Shown one piece after another: positions 26,157-34,530 of a stretch of 64,000 nt of DNA. The first letter of the stretch is position 1, and every line of letters starts with the position of its first letter. This DNA comes from Streptomyces silvae (GTDB lineage: Bacteria; Actinomycetota; Actinomycetes; Streptomycetales; Streptomycetaceae). The DNA lies in the NCBI RefSeq assembly GCF_016745505.1, contig NZ_JAERUC010000196.1:1-64000 (forward strand). Reading direction: 5' to 3'. The position numbers and the translations under genes are program-made. The notes under the pieces were generated by a model, which saw nothing but the letters and a program-made list of their open reading frames with translations, made no database searches and was not told where the DNA came from.

Positions 26157-27068
26157 ATGACCGTTCCGGTCATCCGTCCGCTCACCCCGAGCGACGCCCA
26201 TCTCTTCCATTCCCTCCAAGGCCCTTCCCTGGTCGGCCGTGCCGCGTTCGGGCACCGCTACGTCCCCGTGCACGAGGGCGGTGAGTACCGCCCCGAGTGG
26301 ACCTGGGTGGCCCTGCGCGACGGGGTCGTCGTCGCCAGGGCGGCCTGGTGGGGCGGGCCCGACGACACCGAGCCCGTCCTGCTCAACTACTTCGACTTCG
26401 CCGAGGGCGAGGACGCCGCCGGCACCGAACTGCTGCGCCGCGCCCCGTGGTCCGTCGAGTACGAGCTGATCGTGCCGCCCGCCTGGCGGGAGACGCCCGA
26501 GGTACGGGCGGCCGCTTCCGCGCGGATCGCGGCCGCCGAGGCGGCCGGCATGAAACCGCTCGTCGAGCGGTACCGCTACGAGTGGACCACCGCCGACGGT
26601 CTGCCCGAGCGGCCCGGCCGGCTGGAGTTCCGCGAGGAGCCCGACGACGCGGTGATCCTGGACGTGCTGCGCCGGGTGCACTCCGAGACGCTGGACGCGC
26701 ACGCCCGGCGCGCCGTCGAGGGCCCGGGCGGTCTGGAGCGGGCCGCCCAGGAGGAGCTGGACTTCTTCCACTGGTGCCCGTCACCGCGTTCCTGGTGGCA
26801 GCTGGCGTACACCCCGGAGGGCACGCTCGCCGGGATCCATGTGCCCGCCCACAACCCGGGCGGGCCGTGCATCGGCTTCATCGGGGTCGTCCCCGAGGCC
26901 CGGGGGCACGGTTACGGCTACGACCTGCTCGTGGAGTGCACACGCTTCCTGGTGGAGCACGGCGCGACCTCCGTCGCCGGGGCGACCGACCGGGGCAACG
27001 TGCCGATGGCCCGCGCGTTCGCCCGGGCCGGCCATCGCATCACCCAGGAGCGCGTTCACCTGGTGTGA
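26157..27068 (+). CDS. GNAT-family N-acetyltransferase, paralogue of the preceding one
   Basis: A 303-residue protein with a C-terminal GNAT lobe (IGVVPEARGHGYGYDLLVEC, then GATDRGNVPMARAFARAGH) and a related N-terminal lobe. It parallels the gene at 24970 throughout, including RPEWTWVALRDG near residue 43, so the pair arose by duplication. GGAGGA is seven bases before the ATG. Expression is probably controlled by the leader peptide and alternative hairpins just upstream. Its 3' end overlaps the convergent beta-glucosidase gene by 13 bases. The substrate is unknown. Confidence 0.88.
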   Translation: MTVPVIRPLTPSDAHLFHSLQGPSLVGRAAFGHRYVPVHEGGEYRPEWTWVALRDGVVVARAAWWGGPDDTEPVLLNYFDFAEGEDAAGTELLRRAPWSVEYELIVPPAWRETPEVRAAASARIAAAEAAGMKPLVERYRYEWTTADGLPERPGRLEFREEPDDAVILDVLRRVHSETLDAHARRAVEGPGGLERAAQEELDFFHWCPSPRSWWQLAYTPEGTLAGIHVPAHNPGGPCIGFIGVVPEARGHGYGYDLLVECTRFLVEHGATSVAGATDRGNVPMARAFARAGHRITQERVHLV

Positions 27069-28435
27069 GCGCCGACGCCCCCTGACCCGCCCGTCCGCTG
27101 GGCGCGGATCAGGTCGCGGTACCACGCGTAGGACTCCTTGGGGGTCCTGCGCAGGGTCTCGTAGTCGATGTGGACCAGGCCGAAGCGCTTGCTGGCGCCC
27201 TCGGTCCACTCGACGTTGTCGGTGAGCGACCAGGTGAAGTAGCCGCGTACGTCGACCCCCGCGTCGATGGCCGTGCGCAGCGCCTCCAGGTGCCCTTCCA
27301 GGAAGGCGATGCGGCGGCCGTCGGCGACGGGCTCGTCGACGGCGCAGCCGTTCTCCGTGATGTAGACGGGCGGCAGCCGGTCGCCGAAGCGGTCCCGCAG
27401 CTGGCCGAGCGTCTCGGCGAGCCCCTCGGGGACGACGGGCCAGCCGAAGTCGGTGGTGTCGTAGCCCTCGATCTCCCGGATCCCGAAGGGGAGCCCGGCG
27501 GGCATCGCGTACCCGGAGAAGGAGTCGAGCGCCTCGGGCCTGGGGGCGCCGACGAGGGTGGGGTTGTAGTAGTTGACGCCGTACCAGTCGAGGGGTGCGG
27601 AGATGACCTTGAGGTCGTCCTCGACCGGGCCGGGCATGAGCGCGGCGAAGCCCTCGTCGGGGTAGCGGCCGGTGAGGACCGGGTCGGCGAACAGCCAGTT
27701 GGTCAGGGTGTCGTAGATCTCCGCGCCCGCCCGGTCCTCGTCGGAGTCCCCCGCCGCCCAGACGGGGGTGTGCGAGAGCGCGATGCCGATGTTGCCCGCG
27801 CCCGCCGCGCGGAGCGCCCGCACGGCCAGTCCGTGGGCCAGCAGCTGGTGGTGGGCGGCCGGCAGGGCGTCGAAGAGGAGCGTGCGGCCGGGGGCGTGCT
27901 CGCCGAGGGCGTAGCCGAGCATCGTGACCTCGGCCGGTTCGTTGATGGTGATCCACATGGGGACGCGGTCGGCGAGCCGCTCGGCGACGATCCCCGCGTA
28001 CTCGGCGAAGCGGTAGGCGGTGTCCCGGTTGAGCCAGCCGCCCGCCTCGTCCAGCGGGAGCGGGGTGTCCCAGTGGTAGAGGGTCGGGGCCGGGGTGATG
28101 CCGTGGGCGCAGAGCTCGTCGACGAGCCGGTCGTAGAAGTCCAGCCCGGCGGGGTTGAGCGCGCCGCTGCCGCCGGGGACGACCCGGGGCCAGCTGATGG
28201 AGAAGCGGAACGCGTCCGCGCCGAGTCCGGCGAGCAGGGCGACGTCCTCGCGGTAGTGCTCGTGGAAGCCGGTGCCGCGGGTGGTGTCGGTGCCGTCCTT
28301 GATCCTGCCGGGCTGTGCGGCGAAGGCGTCCCAGCCGGAGGGCCCCTTGCCGTCGGTGTCGAAGGCCCCCTCCGTCTGGAAAGCGGAGGCGGAGGCGCCC
28401 CACAGGAAGTTGGGTGGGAACGTCGGCACGGTCAT
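27056..28435 (-). CDS. GH1 beta-glucosidase
   Basis: Cytoplasmic family 1 glycoside hydrolase of 459 residues, retaining mechanism. The N-terminal signature FLWGASASAFQTEGA is at residues 10-24. The acid/base is Glu166 in TINEPAE and the nucleophile Glu361 in YITENG. Likely substrates are cellobiose or aryl beta-glucosides. GGAGG lies five bases before the ATG at 28435, which also gives the normal family N-terminus. It is divergent from treZ across about 200 bases. No signal peptide is present, so it would act on imported disaccharides. Confidence 0.95.
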   Translation of the reverse strand: MTVPTFPPNFLWGASASAFQTEGAFDTDGKGPSGWDAFAAQPGRIKDGTDTTRGTGFHEHYREDVALLAGLGADAFRFSISWPRVVPGGSGALNPAGLDFYDRLVDELCAHGITPAPTLYHWDTPLPLDEAGGWLNRDTAYRFAEYAGIVAERLADRVPMWITINEPAEVTMLGYALGEHAPGRTLLFDALPAAHHQLLAHGLAVRALRAAGAGNIGIALSHTPVWAAGDSDEDRAGAEIYDTLTNWLFADPVLTGRYPDEGFAALMPGPVEDDLKVISAPLDWYGVNYYNPTLVGAPRPEALDSFSGYAMPAGLPFGIREIEGYDTTDFGWPVVPEGLAETLGQLRDRFGDRLPPVYITENGCAVDEPVADGRRIAFLEGHLEALRTAIDAGVDVRGYFTWSLTDNVEWTEGASKRFGLVHIDYETLRRTPKESYAWYRDLIRAQRTGGSGGVGAHTR

Positions 28436-28636
28436 CTCGGCCTCCAGCAGCCGTAAGAGGGACCTTGTATGACTGCCCGGGCTCGCCGCGTATGAGCAGA
28501 ACCCGGCAGGGCAATGATCAGGACCAGACCCTAATCGGCAGTTACGTGCTCGCTCCAGTATCCGGGGGTCGTGGGTGTGAATTGCGCCGATCATGGGGCT
28601 CCGGCGAGGCATCAGGTCCTGGACGAGGAGTGGTGA

Positions 28637-30397
28637 ATGCGGTTCGAGGTGTGGGCCCCCGAGGCCGGGTCGGTCGAGCTGTGCACGGCGGGCGGCCGGC
28701 TGCCGATGGAGGGCGATCCGCTGCGCGCGGGCCGGTGGACCGCGGAGGCGGAGGCGGCGGACGGCGACCGCTACGGTTTCTCGCTGGACGGCGGCCCCGT
28801 GCTGCCCGATCCGCGGTCCCGACGCCAGCCGGACGGGCCCGACGGCGAGAGCGCGGTGGTCGACCACGACGCGTACGCCTGGCACACCGTCTGGGCCGGG
28901 CGGGGGCTGCCGGGCGCCGTCCTGTACGAGCTGCACGTCGGCACGTTCACGGAGGAGGGCACCTTCGGCGCCGCGGCGGACCGGCTCGGCCGTCTCGTGG
29001 ACCTCGGCATCACCCATGTGGAGCTGATGCCCGTCTGCCCGTTCCCGGGAACCCACGGCTGGGGGTACGAAGGAGTGTCGCTCTGGGCGGTGCACGAGCC
29101 GTACGGCGGCCCGGAGGGACTGAAGCACTTTGTCGACACGGCGCACGGGCTGGGTCTCGCGGTCGTCCTGGACGTGGTCCACAACCATCTGGGCCCCTCG
29201 GGCAACTACCTCCCGGCGTTCGGCCCGTACTTCACGGACACCCATCACACCCCCTGGGGTTCGGCCGTGAACCTCGACGCCCCCGGATCGGACGAGGTGC
29301 GCGACTACCTGCTGGGCAGCGCGCTCGCCTGGCTGCGCGACTACCGCCTCGACGGCCTGCGCCTGGACGCCGTCCACGCGCTGGCCGACGGCAGGGCGCT
29401 CACCTTCCTGGAGGAGCTCTCCACGGCCGTCGACGCCCTGGCCTCGGAGCTCGGCAGACCGCTCGCGCTGATCGCGGAGTCCGATCTCTGCGACCCGAGG
29501 ACGACCACACCGCGCACCGAGGGCGGCATCGGGCTGCACGCCCAGTGGAACGACGACTTCCACCACGCCCTGCACACCGCGCTCACCGGCGAGTCCCAGG
29601 GCTACTACGCCGACTTCGCCACCGCCCCGCTGGCTGCCCTGTCCAAGACCGTGACCAGGGCGTTCTTCCACAACGGCACGTACTCCAGCTTCCGTGGCCG
29701 CACGCACGGCCGCCCCGTGGACGTCACCCGCACGCCCGCCCACCGCTTCGTCGGCTACGCCCAGACCCATGACCAGATCGGCAACCGCGCCCTCGGTGAC
29801 CGGCTCGCCGCCGGGCTCTCCCCGGGCCTCCAGGCGTGCGCCGCGGCGCTCGTGCTCACCGGGCCGTTCACCCCGATGCTCTTCATGGGCGAGGAGTGGG
29901 GCGCCCGTACCCCCTGGCAGTTCTTCACGGACCACACCGACCCCGGGCTCGCGGAGGCCGTGCGCAACGGCAGACGGCGGGAGTTCGCGGCCCACGGCTG
30001 GGCCGAGGAGGACATCCCCGACCCGCAGGACCCGGCCACCCGGGCCCGCTCCTGCCTCGACTGGAGCGAGCCGGAGCGCGAGCCGCACGCCCGGCTGCTC
30101 GCCTGGTACCGCGAGCTGATCGCCCTGCGCCACGCCCTGCCGGACCTCTCCGACCCGGACCTGGCGTCGGTGCGGACGGCGTACGACGAGGAGGCCCGCT
30201 GGATCGCCTACCGGCGGGGTGATCTGCGGATCGCCGTCAACCTCTCCGGGAAGCCCGCCGCCATCCCGCTGGGGGCCGGCCGGCACCGGGCGGGCGGGGG
30301 CAGGGTGCTGGCCGCCTGGGAACCGGCCGAGGCTCCCGGCGCCGACGGGCTGCTGCACCTGCCGCCGGAGTCCTGCGTGCTGCTCGCCGACGACTGA
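28637..30397 (+). CDS. treZ: Malto-oligosyltrehalose trehalohydrolase TreZ
   Basis: GH13 enzyme that releases trehalose from the product of TreY, 586 residues. A short N-terminal beta-sandwich is followed by the barrel with HVELMPVCPFPGTHGWGYEG, region I DVVHNHLG, nucleophile Asp244 (DGLRLDAVHAL) and acid/base Glu281 (LIAESDL). GAGGAG shortly upstream supports the ATG. In many actinobacteria treX-treY-treZ are contiguous; here four genes, including two acetyltransferases and a beta-glucosidase, lie between treY and treZ. Confidence 0.96.
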   Translation: MRFEVWAPEAGSVELCTAGGRLPMEGDPLRAGRWTAEAEAADGDRYGFSLDGGPVLPDPRSRRQPDGPDGESAVVDHDAYAWHTVWAGRGLPGAVLYELHVGTFTEEGTFGAAADRLGRLVDLGITHVELMPVCPFPGTHGWGYEGVSLWAVHEPYGGPEGLKHFVDTAHGLGLAVVLDVVHNHLGPSGNYLPAFGPYFTDTHHTPWGSAVNLDAPGSDEVRDYLLGSALAWLRDYRLDGLRLDAVHALADGRALTFLEELSTAVDALASELGRPLALIAESDLCDPRTTTPRTEGGIGLHAQWNDDFHHALHTALTGESQGYYADFATAPLAALSKTVTRAFFHNGTYSSFRGRTHGRPVDVTRTPAHRFVGYAQTHDQIGNRALGDRLAAGLSPGLQACAAALVLTGPFTPMLFMGEEWGARTPWQFFTDHTDPGLAEAVRNGRRREFAAHGWAEEDIPDPQDPATRARSCLDWSEPEREPHARLLAWYRELIALRHALPDLSDPDLASVRTAYDEEARWIAYRRGDLRIAVNLSGKPAAIPLGAGRHRAGGGRVLAAWEPAEAPGADGLLHLPPESCVLLADD

Positions 30398-30460
30398 GCC
30401 GCACCGGCCGAACGGCCCGGGCCGCGCAACTCCCTTGCCTTCGTGTGCACTTCAACCTCT

Positions 30461-30474
30461 ATGGTCCAGACCAT
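30461..30474. promoter_or_regulatory. DasR-like (dre-type) palindrome upstream of the aldo/keto reductase gene
   Basis: ATGGTCCAGACCAT is a perfect inverted repeat with a two-base centre. Its core TGGTCCAGACCA differs by one central base from TGGTCTAGACCA, the known core of the GntR-family DasR site in Streptomyces. It is 30 bases before the start codon. Two copies of the palindrome GTCCGGAC follow directly at 30475-30482 and 30484-30491. Confidence 0.5.
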
Positions 30475-30503
30475 GTCCGGACGGTCCGGACGGAGGGGGA
30501 GCC

Positions 30504-31520
30504 ATGAAGCAGCGATTCCTTGGCCGGTCGGGGCTGCGCGTCAGCGAACTGTGCCTCGGCACGATGACGTTCGGCCAGGACACCGACGAGGCCGAGGCGC
30601 ACCGCGTCCTCGACACCTTCGCGGAGGCGGGCGGGACGTTCGTCGACACCGCGGACGTCTACCAGCGGGGGGTGTCCGAGGAGATCATCGGCCGCTGGCT
30701 GAAGGACCGCCGCCGTGACGACCTCGTCATCGCCACCAAGGTGTTCGGCACGATGGGCGAGGCACCGAACGCGGGCGGGCTGAGCCGCAAGCACATCGTG
30801 CGGGCCGTGGAGGACAGCCTGCGGCGGCTCGGCACGGACCACATCGACCTCTACCAGACCCATGTCTGGGACGCGACGACACCGGTGGAGGAGACCCTCG
30901 CGACGCTGGACACGCTGGTGAAGGCCGGAAAGGTCCGCTACCTCGGTGCGAGCAACCTCTCCGCGTCGCAGCTCCAGCGCTCCCAGGACCTGGCGCGCCG
31001 CAACGGCTGGGAGCCCTACGTCAGCCTCCAGCCGCTCTACAACCTGCTGGCCCGCGAGGTCGAGTGGGAGCTCGCCCCGGTGAGCCTGGCGGAGGGCGTC
31101 GGCATCATCCCCTGGAGCCCGCTCCAGGGAGGCTGGCTGACGGGCAAGTACCGGCGGGGCATGACCGCGGTGGAGCCCGGCACCCGCGAGGCCCGCTACC
31201 AGCAGGAGCTGGGCCGCGAGGCCTGGCGGGAGCGGGACGACGAGAGGACCTGGCGGGTCGTCGAGACGGTCGTCGCCGTCGCCGAGGAAGCCGGGCGCAC
31301 GCCGGCGCAGGTCGCCCTGCGCTGGCTGCTCGGACGCCCCGGCGTGACGGCACCGATCGTGGGGGCGCGCACGGCCGCGCAGCTGACCGACAGCCTCGGC
31401 GCGGCGGGCTGGGAGCTGACGCCGGAGCAGACGGCCCGGCTGGACACGGCGAGCGAGCGCCCGCTGCCCTATCCGTACGACGTGCTGCACCGGTTCCGGG
31501 ACCGCGAGCCGCAGGACTGA
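30504..31520 (+). CDS. Aldo/keto reductase
   Basis: NADPH-dependent oxidoreductase with the AKR barrel, 338 residues. The catalytic tetrad is Asp48 (FVDTAD), Tyr53, Lys79 (IATKVFG) and His120 (QTHVWD). The C-terminal cofactor loop APIVGARTAAQL is intact. The ATG at 30504 follows GGAGGGGGAG. A dre-like palindrome and two GTCCGGAC palindromes lie between the treZ stop and this start, suggesting control by a GntR-family repressor. Physiological substrate unknown. Confidence 0.93.
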   Translation: MKQRFLGRSGLRVSELCLGTMTFGQDTDEAEAHRVLDTFAEAGGTFVDTADVYQRGVSEEIIGRWLKDRRRDDLVIATKVFGTMGEAPNAGGLSRKHIVRAVEDSLRRLGTDHIDLYQTHVWDATTPVEETLATLDTLVKAGKVRYLGASNLSASQLQRSQDLARRNGWEPYVSLQPLYNLLAREVEWELAPVSLAEGVGIIPWSPLQGGWLTGKYRRGMTAVEPGTREARYQQELGREAWRERDDERTWRVVETVVAVAEEAGRTPAQVALRWLLGRPGVTAPIVGARTAAQLTDSLGAAGWELTPEQTARLDTASERPLPYPYDVLHRFRDREPQD

Positions 31521-31562
31521 GGGCCGGGGCCGGCACCGGGAGCCGGGCCCGGGCGCAGGCGC

Positions 31563-32693
31563 CTACTCGACGACGGCCAGTTCGCGCGCGGTCGTGTTCA
31601 GCCGCCGGCCCCCGCTCTCGGTGACCGTGACGATGTCCTCGATGCGGACGCCGAAGCGGCCCGGGAGGTAGATGCCCGGCTCCACGGAGAAGCACATCCC
31701 GGGGACCAGCGGCTGCTCCTCGCCCTCGATCATGTAGGGCGGCTCATGGGTGGTGACGCCGATGCCGTGGCCGGTGCGGTGGATGAAGCGTTCGCCGTAG
31801 CCGAATTCGGTGATGACGGCGCGGGCCGCCCGGTCGACGTCCTGGCAGGCCACTCCGGGCCGCACCGCACGGCAGCCGGCCTCCTGCGCCTCCCGTACGA
31901 CGTCGTGGACCCGCTGCTCCTCGGCGGTGGGTTCGCCGACGTGGACCGTACGGGAGGTGTCGGAGCCGTAGCCGTGCTTCAGGCCGCCGAAGTCCAGGAC
32001 GACCATGTCGCCCCGCTCGATGGTGCGGTCGCCCGCCTCGTGGTGCGGGTTCGCGCCGTTGGGGCCCGACCCCACCACGGTGAAGTCGACCTGGGAGTGG
32101 CCGTGTTCCGTGAGGAGCGCGGCCAGGTCGGCGGCCACCTCGCTCTCCCGCCGCCCGGAGAAGCGGACTTTCAGGATCTGCTCGTACGTCGCGTCGGCGG
32201 CGGCCCCCGCCGCGGCGAGGCGTTCCAGTTCGGCCGCGTCCTTGACCGCCCGCAGCATGGGCAGGGCGTCGGTGAGCGAGGCGTAGGAGCTGTCGGGCAG
32301 GAGCTTGCGCAGGGCCAGCAGGTGCAGCGCCCAGGCGTTGTCGCTGATCCCGAACCGGCCCTTGGCGTGCAGGAGTCCGGCGGTGAGGGTGTAGGGGTTC
32401 GCGGCATCGGTCCAGTCCCTCAGGATGAGGGCGGGGGCACCTGCGGCGCGCTCCGCGTCGGCCGCCTCCAGGGCGGGGACGACGAGGACGGGGTCGTGGC
32501 CCGCCCTGAGGACGAGGAGGGTGAGGCGCTCGGTCTCGGCGGTCGGCCGGTAGCCGGTGAGGTGGACCATGTCGGGGCCCGGGGCCACGAGGACGCCCGC
32601 CAGTCCGGCGGCTTCGGCGGACTCGGCCGCGCGGGTCATCCTGGCCCGGTAGTCGTCGGCGGTGAAGGGCACGGGCTGGTCGGTGCTGGGCAT
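31563..32693 (-). CDS. M24-family aminopeptidase P/prolidase-like peptidase
   Basis: Cytoplasmic metallopeptidase with the pita-bread fold, 376 residues. The N-terminal creatinase-like domain (ARMTRAAESAEAAGLAGVLV) precedes the catalytic domain. Metal ligands are visible in VVLDFGG, GSDTSRTV, HRTGHGIG, SVEPGIY and IEDIVTV. It likely removes N-terminal residues before proline or cleaves Xaa-Pro dipeptides. GGAGGT five bases upstream fixes the ATG at 32693. The gene converges with the reductase gene. Confidence 0.93.
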   Translation of the reverse strand: MPSTDQPVPFTADDYRARMTRAAESAEAAGLAGVLVAPGPDMVHLTGYRPTAETERLTLLVLRAGHDPVLVVPALEAADAERAAGAPALILRDWTDAANPYTLTAGLLHAKGRFGISDNAWALHLLALRKLLPDSSYASLTDALPMLRAVKDAAELERLAAAGAAADATYEQILKVRFSGRRESEVAADLAALLTEHGHSQVDFTVVGSGPNGANPHHEAGDRTIERGDMVVLDFGGLKHGYGSDTSRTVHVGEPTAEEQRVHDVVREAQEAGCRAVRPGVACQDVDRAARAVITEFGYGERFIHRTGHGIGVTTHEPPYMIEGEEQPLVPGMCFSVEPGIYLPGRFGVRIEDIVTVTESGGRRLNTTARELAVVE

Positions 32694-32785
32694 GAGGACC
32701 TCCTGGCGGGGCGACACGGCACACAGCATCCTGCCCGGCCGCCCGGCCGTAAGCGAGCGGGATTCCGGGGCGCGCCGCGTCCGGT

Positions 32786-33409
32786 TCAGGGCAGCCGTAC
32801 GACGAGGTCGGCGCGGTCCCGGTGCCGCTCGACCAGCCGGGCGTTGCGCTCGTCGGAGCCGGCGACCCAGCGCTCGGCGTACGGACGCGGCTTGCCGAAG
32901 CGCACATGCCGGTCCACGAGCCGGCTCACCCGCAGCCCCGGATCGGCGTCCAGGAACCACACCTCGTCCAGCAGTCCGCGCACCGGCGCCCAGGGGCCCT
33001 CGTCCAGCAGCAGGTAGTTGCCCTCGGTCACGACGAGCGGGATGTCCGGGGCGACGCACACGGACCCGGCGACCGGTTCCTCCAGCGCCCGGTCGAACGC
33101 GGGCGCGTACACCGGGTCGGGGCCGGGCCGGCGCAGCCGCCGGAGCAGGGCCGCGTATCCGGCGGCGTCGAAGGTGTCGGGGGCGCCCTTGCGGCCCGCC
33201 CGCCCGAGACGCTCCAGCTCCGCGCCGGCCAGATGGAAGCCGTCCATCGGGACGAGGACCGCGCGGCCGTCGAGCCGTTCGGTGATCCTGGCGGCCAGCG
33301 TGGACTTCCCGGCGCCGGGCGCACCCGCGATGCCGAGGATGCGGCGCCCGCCGGCGTCGGCGAGGCCACGGGCGCGTTCCGTCAGCGTGGCGAGATCGCT
33401 CGTGTCCAT
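32786..33409 (-). CDS. P-loop nucleoside/pantothenate kinase-like protein
   Basis: A 207-residue kinase of the uridine kinase/pantothenate kinase superfamily. Walker A GAPGAGKST is at residues 29-37, the substrate motif PMDGFHL follows at 54-60, and VVTEGNYLLLD marks strand 4. The exact substrate is not known; relatives phosphorylate sugars, nucleosides or pantothenate. ATG at 33409 is chosen; an ATG three codons earlier (33418) has GGGGA nearby and is equally possible. The gene is divergent from the VOC gene and shares with it an unusual repeat-containing intergenic region. Confidence 0.85.
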   Translation of the reverse strand: MDTSDLATLTERARGLADAGGRRILGIAGAPGAGKSTLAARITERLDGRAVLVPMDGFHLAGAELERLGRAGRKGAPDTFDAAGYAALLRRLRRPGPDPVYAPAFDRALEEPVAGSVCVAPDIPLVVTEGNYLLLDEGPWAPVRGLLDEVWFLDADPGLRVSRLVDRHVRFGKPRPYAERWVAGSDERNARLVERHRDRADLVVRLP

Positions 33410-33446
33410 GGCGGGCATTGTCCCCGTACGGGACCGGTACACGTGA

Positions 33447-33474
33447 GTGTCACGTATAAAGTGTTACGTATAAC
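33447..33474. repeat. Two 14-bp direct repeats in a divergent promoter region
   Basis: GTGTCACGTATAAA and GTGTTACGTATAAC are adjacent and differ at two positions. They lie between the outer inverted repeats CGTGAGT (33442-33448) and ACTCACG (33473-33479). The segment is far more AT-rich than its surroundings and contains TATAAA and TATAAC, which could serve as -10 elements. It probably contains promoters and an operator for the kinase and VOC genes. Confidence 0.6.
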
Positions 33475-33506
33475 TCACGCCGTGCCGCACACCGACGAGG
33501 TTCCCC

Positions 33507-33893
33507 ATGTCCCACATCGCCCTGGTCACGCTGGTCGTCCGCGACTACGACGAGGCCCTCGCCTTCTACACCGACGCCCTCGGCTTCGAGCTGGTGGAGG
33601 ACACCGACCGGGGCGACGGCTCCCGCTGGGTCGTCGTCCGGCCGCGGGGCGCCGCGGGTACGGGACTGCTGCTGGCGCGCGCCAAGGACGGGGCCCAGGA
33701 GGCGGCCGTCGGGGCGCAGACGGGCGGCCGGGTCGGCTTCTTCCTGCACACGGAGGACTTCGCGGGCGACCACGAGCGGATGCGGGCGGCCGGCGTCCGC
33801 TTCCTGGAGGAGCCGAGGCACGAGACGTACGGCTCCGTCGCGGTGTTCGAGGACCTCTACGGCAACCGGTGGGACCTGCTGCAGCCCGCGTGA
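33507..33893 (+). CDS. VOC family protein (glyoxalase/bleomycin-resistance fold)
   Basis: A 128-residue protein made of two beta-alpha-beta-beta-beta modules. The first is IALVTLVVRDYDEALAFYTD and the second RVGFFLHTEDFAGDHERM, ending in VAVFEDLYGNRWDLLQ with the conserved glutamate ligand region. Members include glyoxalases, dioxygenases and antibiotic-binding proteins; the specific role cannot be assigned. GAGG six bases upstream supports the ATG. Tandem 14-bp repeats lie about 30 bases upstream. Confidence 0.9.
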   Translation: MSHIALVTLVVRDYDEALAFYTDALGFELVEDTDRGDGSRWVVVRPRGAAGTGLLLARAKDGAQEAAVGAQTGGRVGFFLHTEDFAGDHERMRAAGVRFLEEPRHETYGSVAVFEDLYGNRWDLLQPA

Positions 33894-33939
33894 GTCCCCT
33901 GCCCTACCCGGGGCCCGCCGCCCCTGCCATGATCGGCCC

Positions 33940-34488
33940 ATGACATCGGGGGGCACGTCGCCGGCGTACGAGGCACGGTACGGCTGGGACCGCAGGACGT
34001 CACTGTTCGTGGTGACGGCGGCGGCCCTCACCACGCTCGTGGCGGTGGCGGACGTCACGCCGGTCCTGCGATGGCCGGGAGTCGTCCTGTTCGGTGGCGC
34101 GGGCCTGTTCATGGCGTACGGGGCGACGAGCCGCAAGGTGGCGTTCCGGGTGGACGGGACGGGCGTGCTGCTGGGCGGCTCCCCCGCCCGCTACTCCGCG
34201 ACCACGGCGCATGTGCCCTGGCAGGACATCACGGCCGTCGTCCTCTGGCAGCAGCACACAGCGGCGGGCATGCGGTGGGTGGGTGTGGCCCGCCGCCCCG
34301 ACGCGGCTCGGCTGCCCGGGCCGGGGCAGGGGGACCGCCCCCAGGCCGTGATGCGGGCGATGGCCCCGGAGGTTCCCGCCGACGTGGCCCTGGCCTCACG
34401 TGCCGTCACCGGCTGGCGCCTCGACCACGCCGCGCTCGCCGCCGCCGTCCACCGGTTCGCGCCGGACGTGCCGGTGGTCGGCGGCTGA
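33940..34488 (+). CDS. Membrane protein with a PH-like cytoplasmic domain
   Basis: A 182-residue protein not recognised beyond general features. Two adjacent membrane segments (LFVVTAAALTTLVAVADV and WPGVVLFGGAGLFMAYG, about residues 22-60) are followed by a soluble beta-rich part beginning KVAFRVDGTGVLLGG with VPWQDITAVVLW. That pattern is typical of bacterial PH-like domains. Codon usage matches the neighbours. It ends 42 bases before the convergent LysR gene. Confidence 0.75.
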   Translation: MTSGGTSPAYEARYGWDRRTSLFVVTAAALTTLVAVADVTPVLRWPGVVLFGGAGLFMAYGATSRKVAFRVDGTGVLLGGSPARYSATTAHVPWQDITAVVLWQQHTAAGMRWVGVARRPDAARLPGPGQGDRPQAVMRAMAPEVPADVALASRAVTGWRLDHAALAAAVHRFAPDVPVVGG

Positions 34489-34530
34489 GGGCGTCCGCGA
34501 CCCGGCCCGTACCGACGTCCGGGACCCGCG

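Noticed and set aside
27056..30358. A single 1100-codon minus-strand frame
   Set aside because: Only the last 459 codons form the GH1 enzyme, with its own ribosome-binding site; the upstream part is antisense to treZ.
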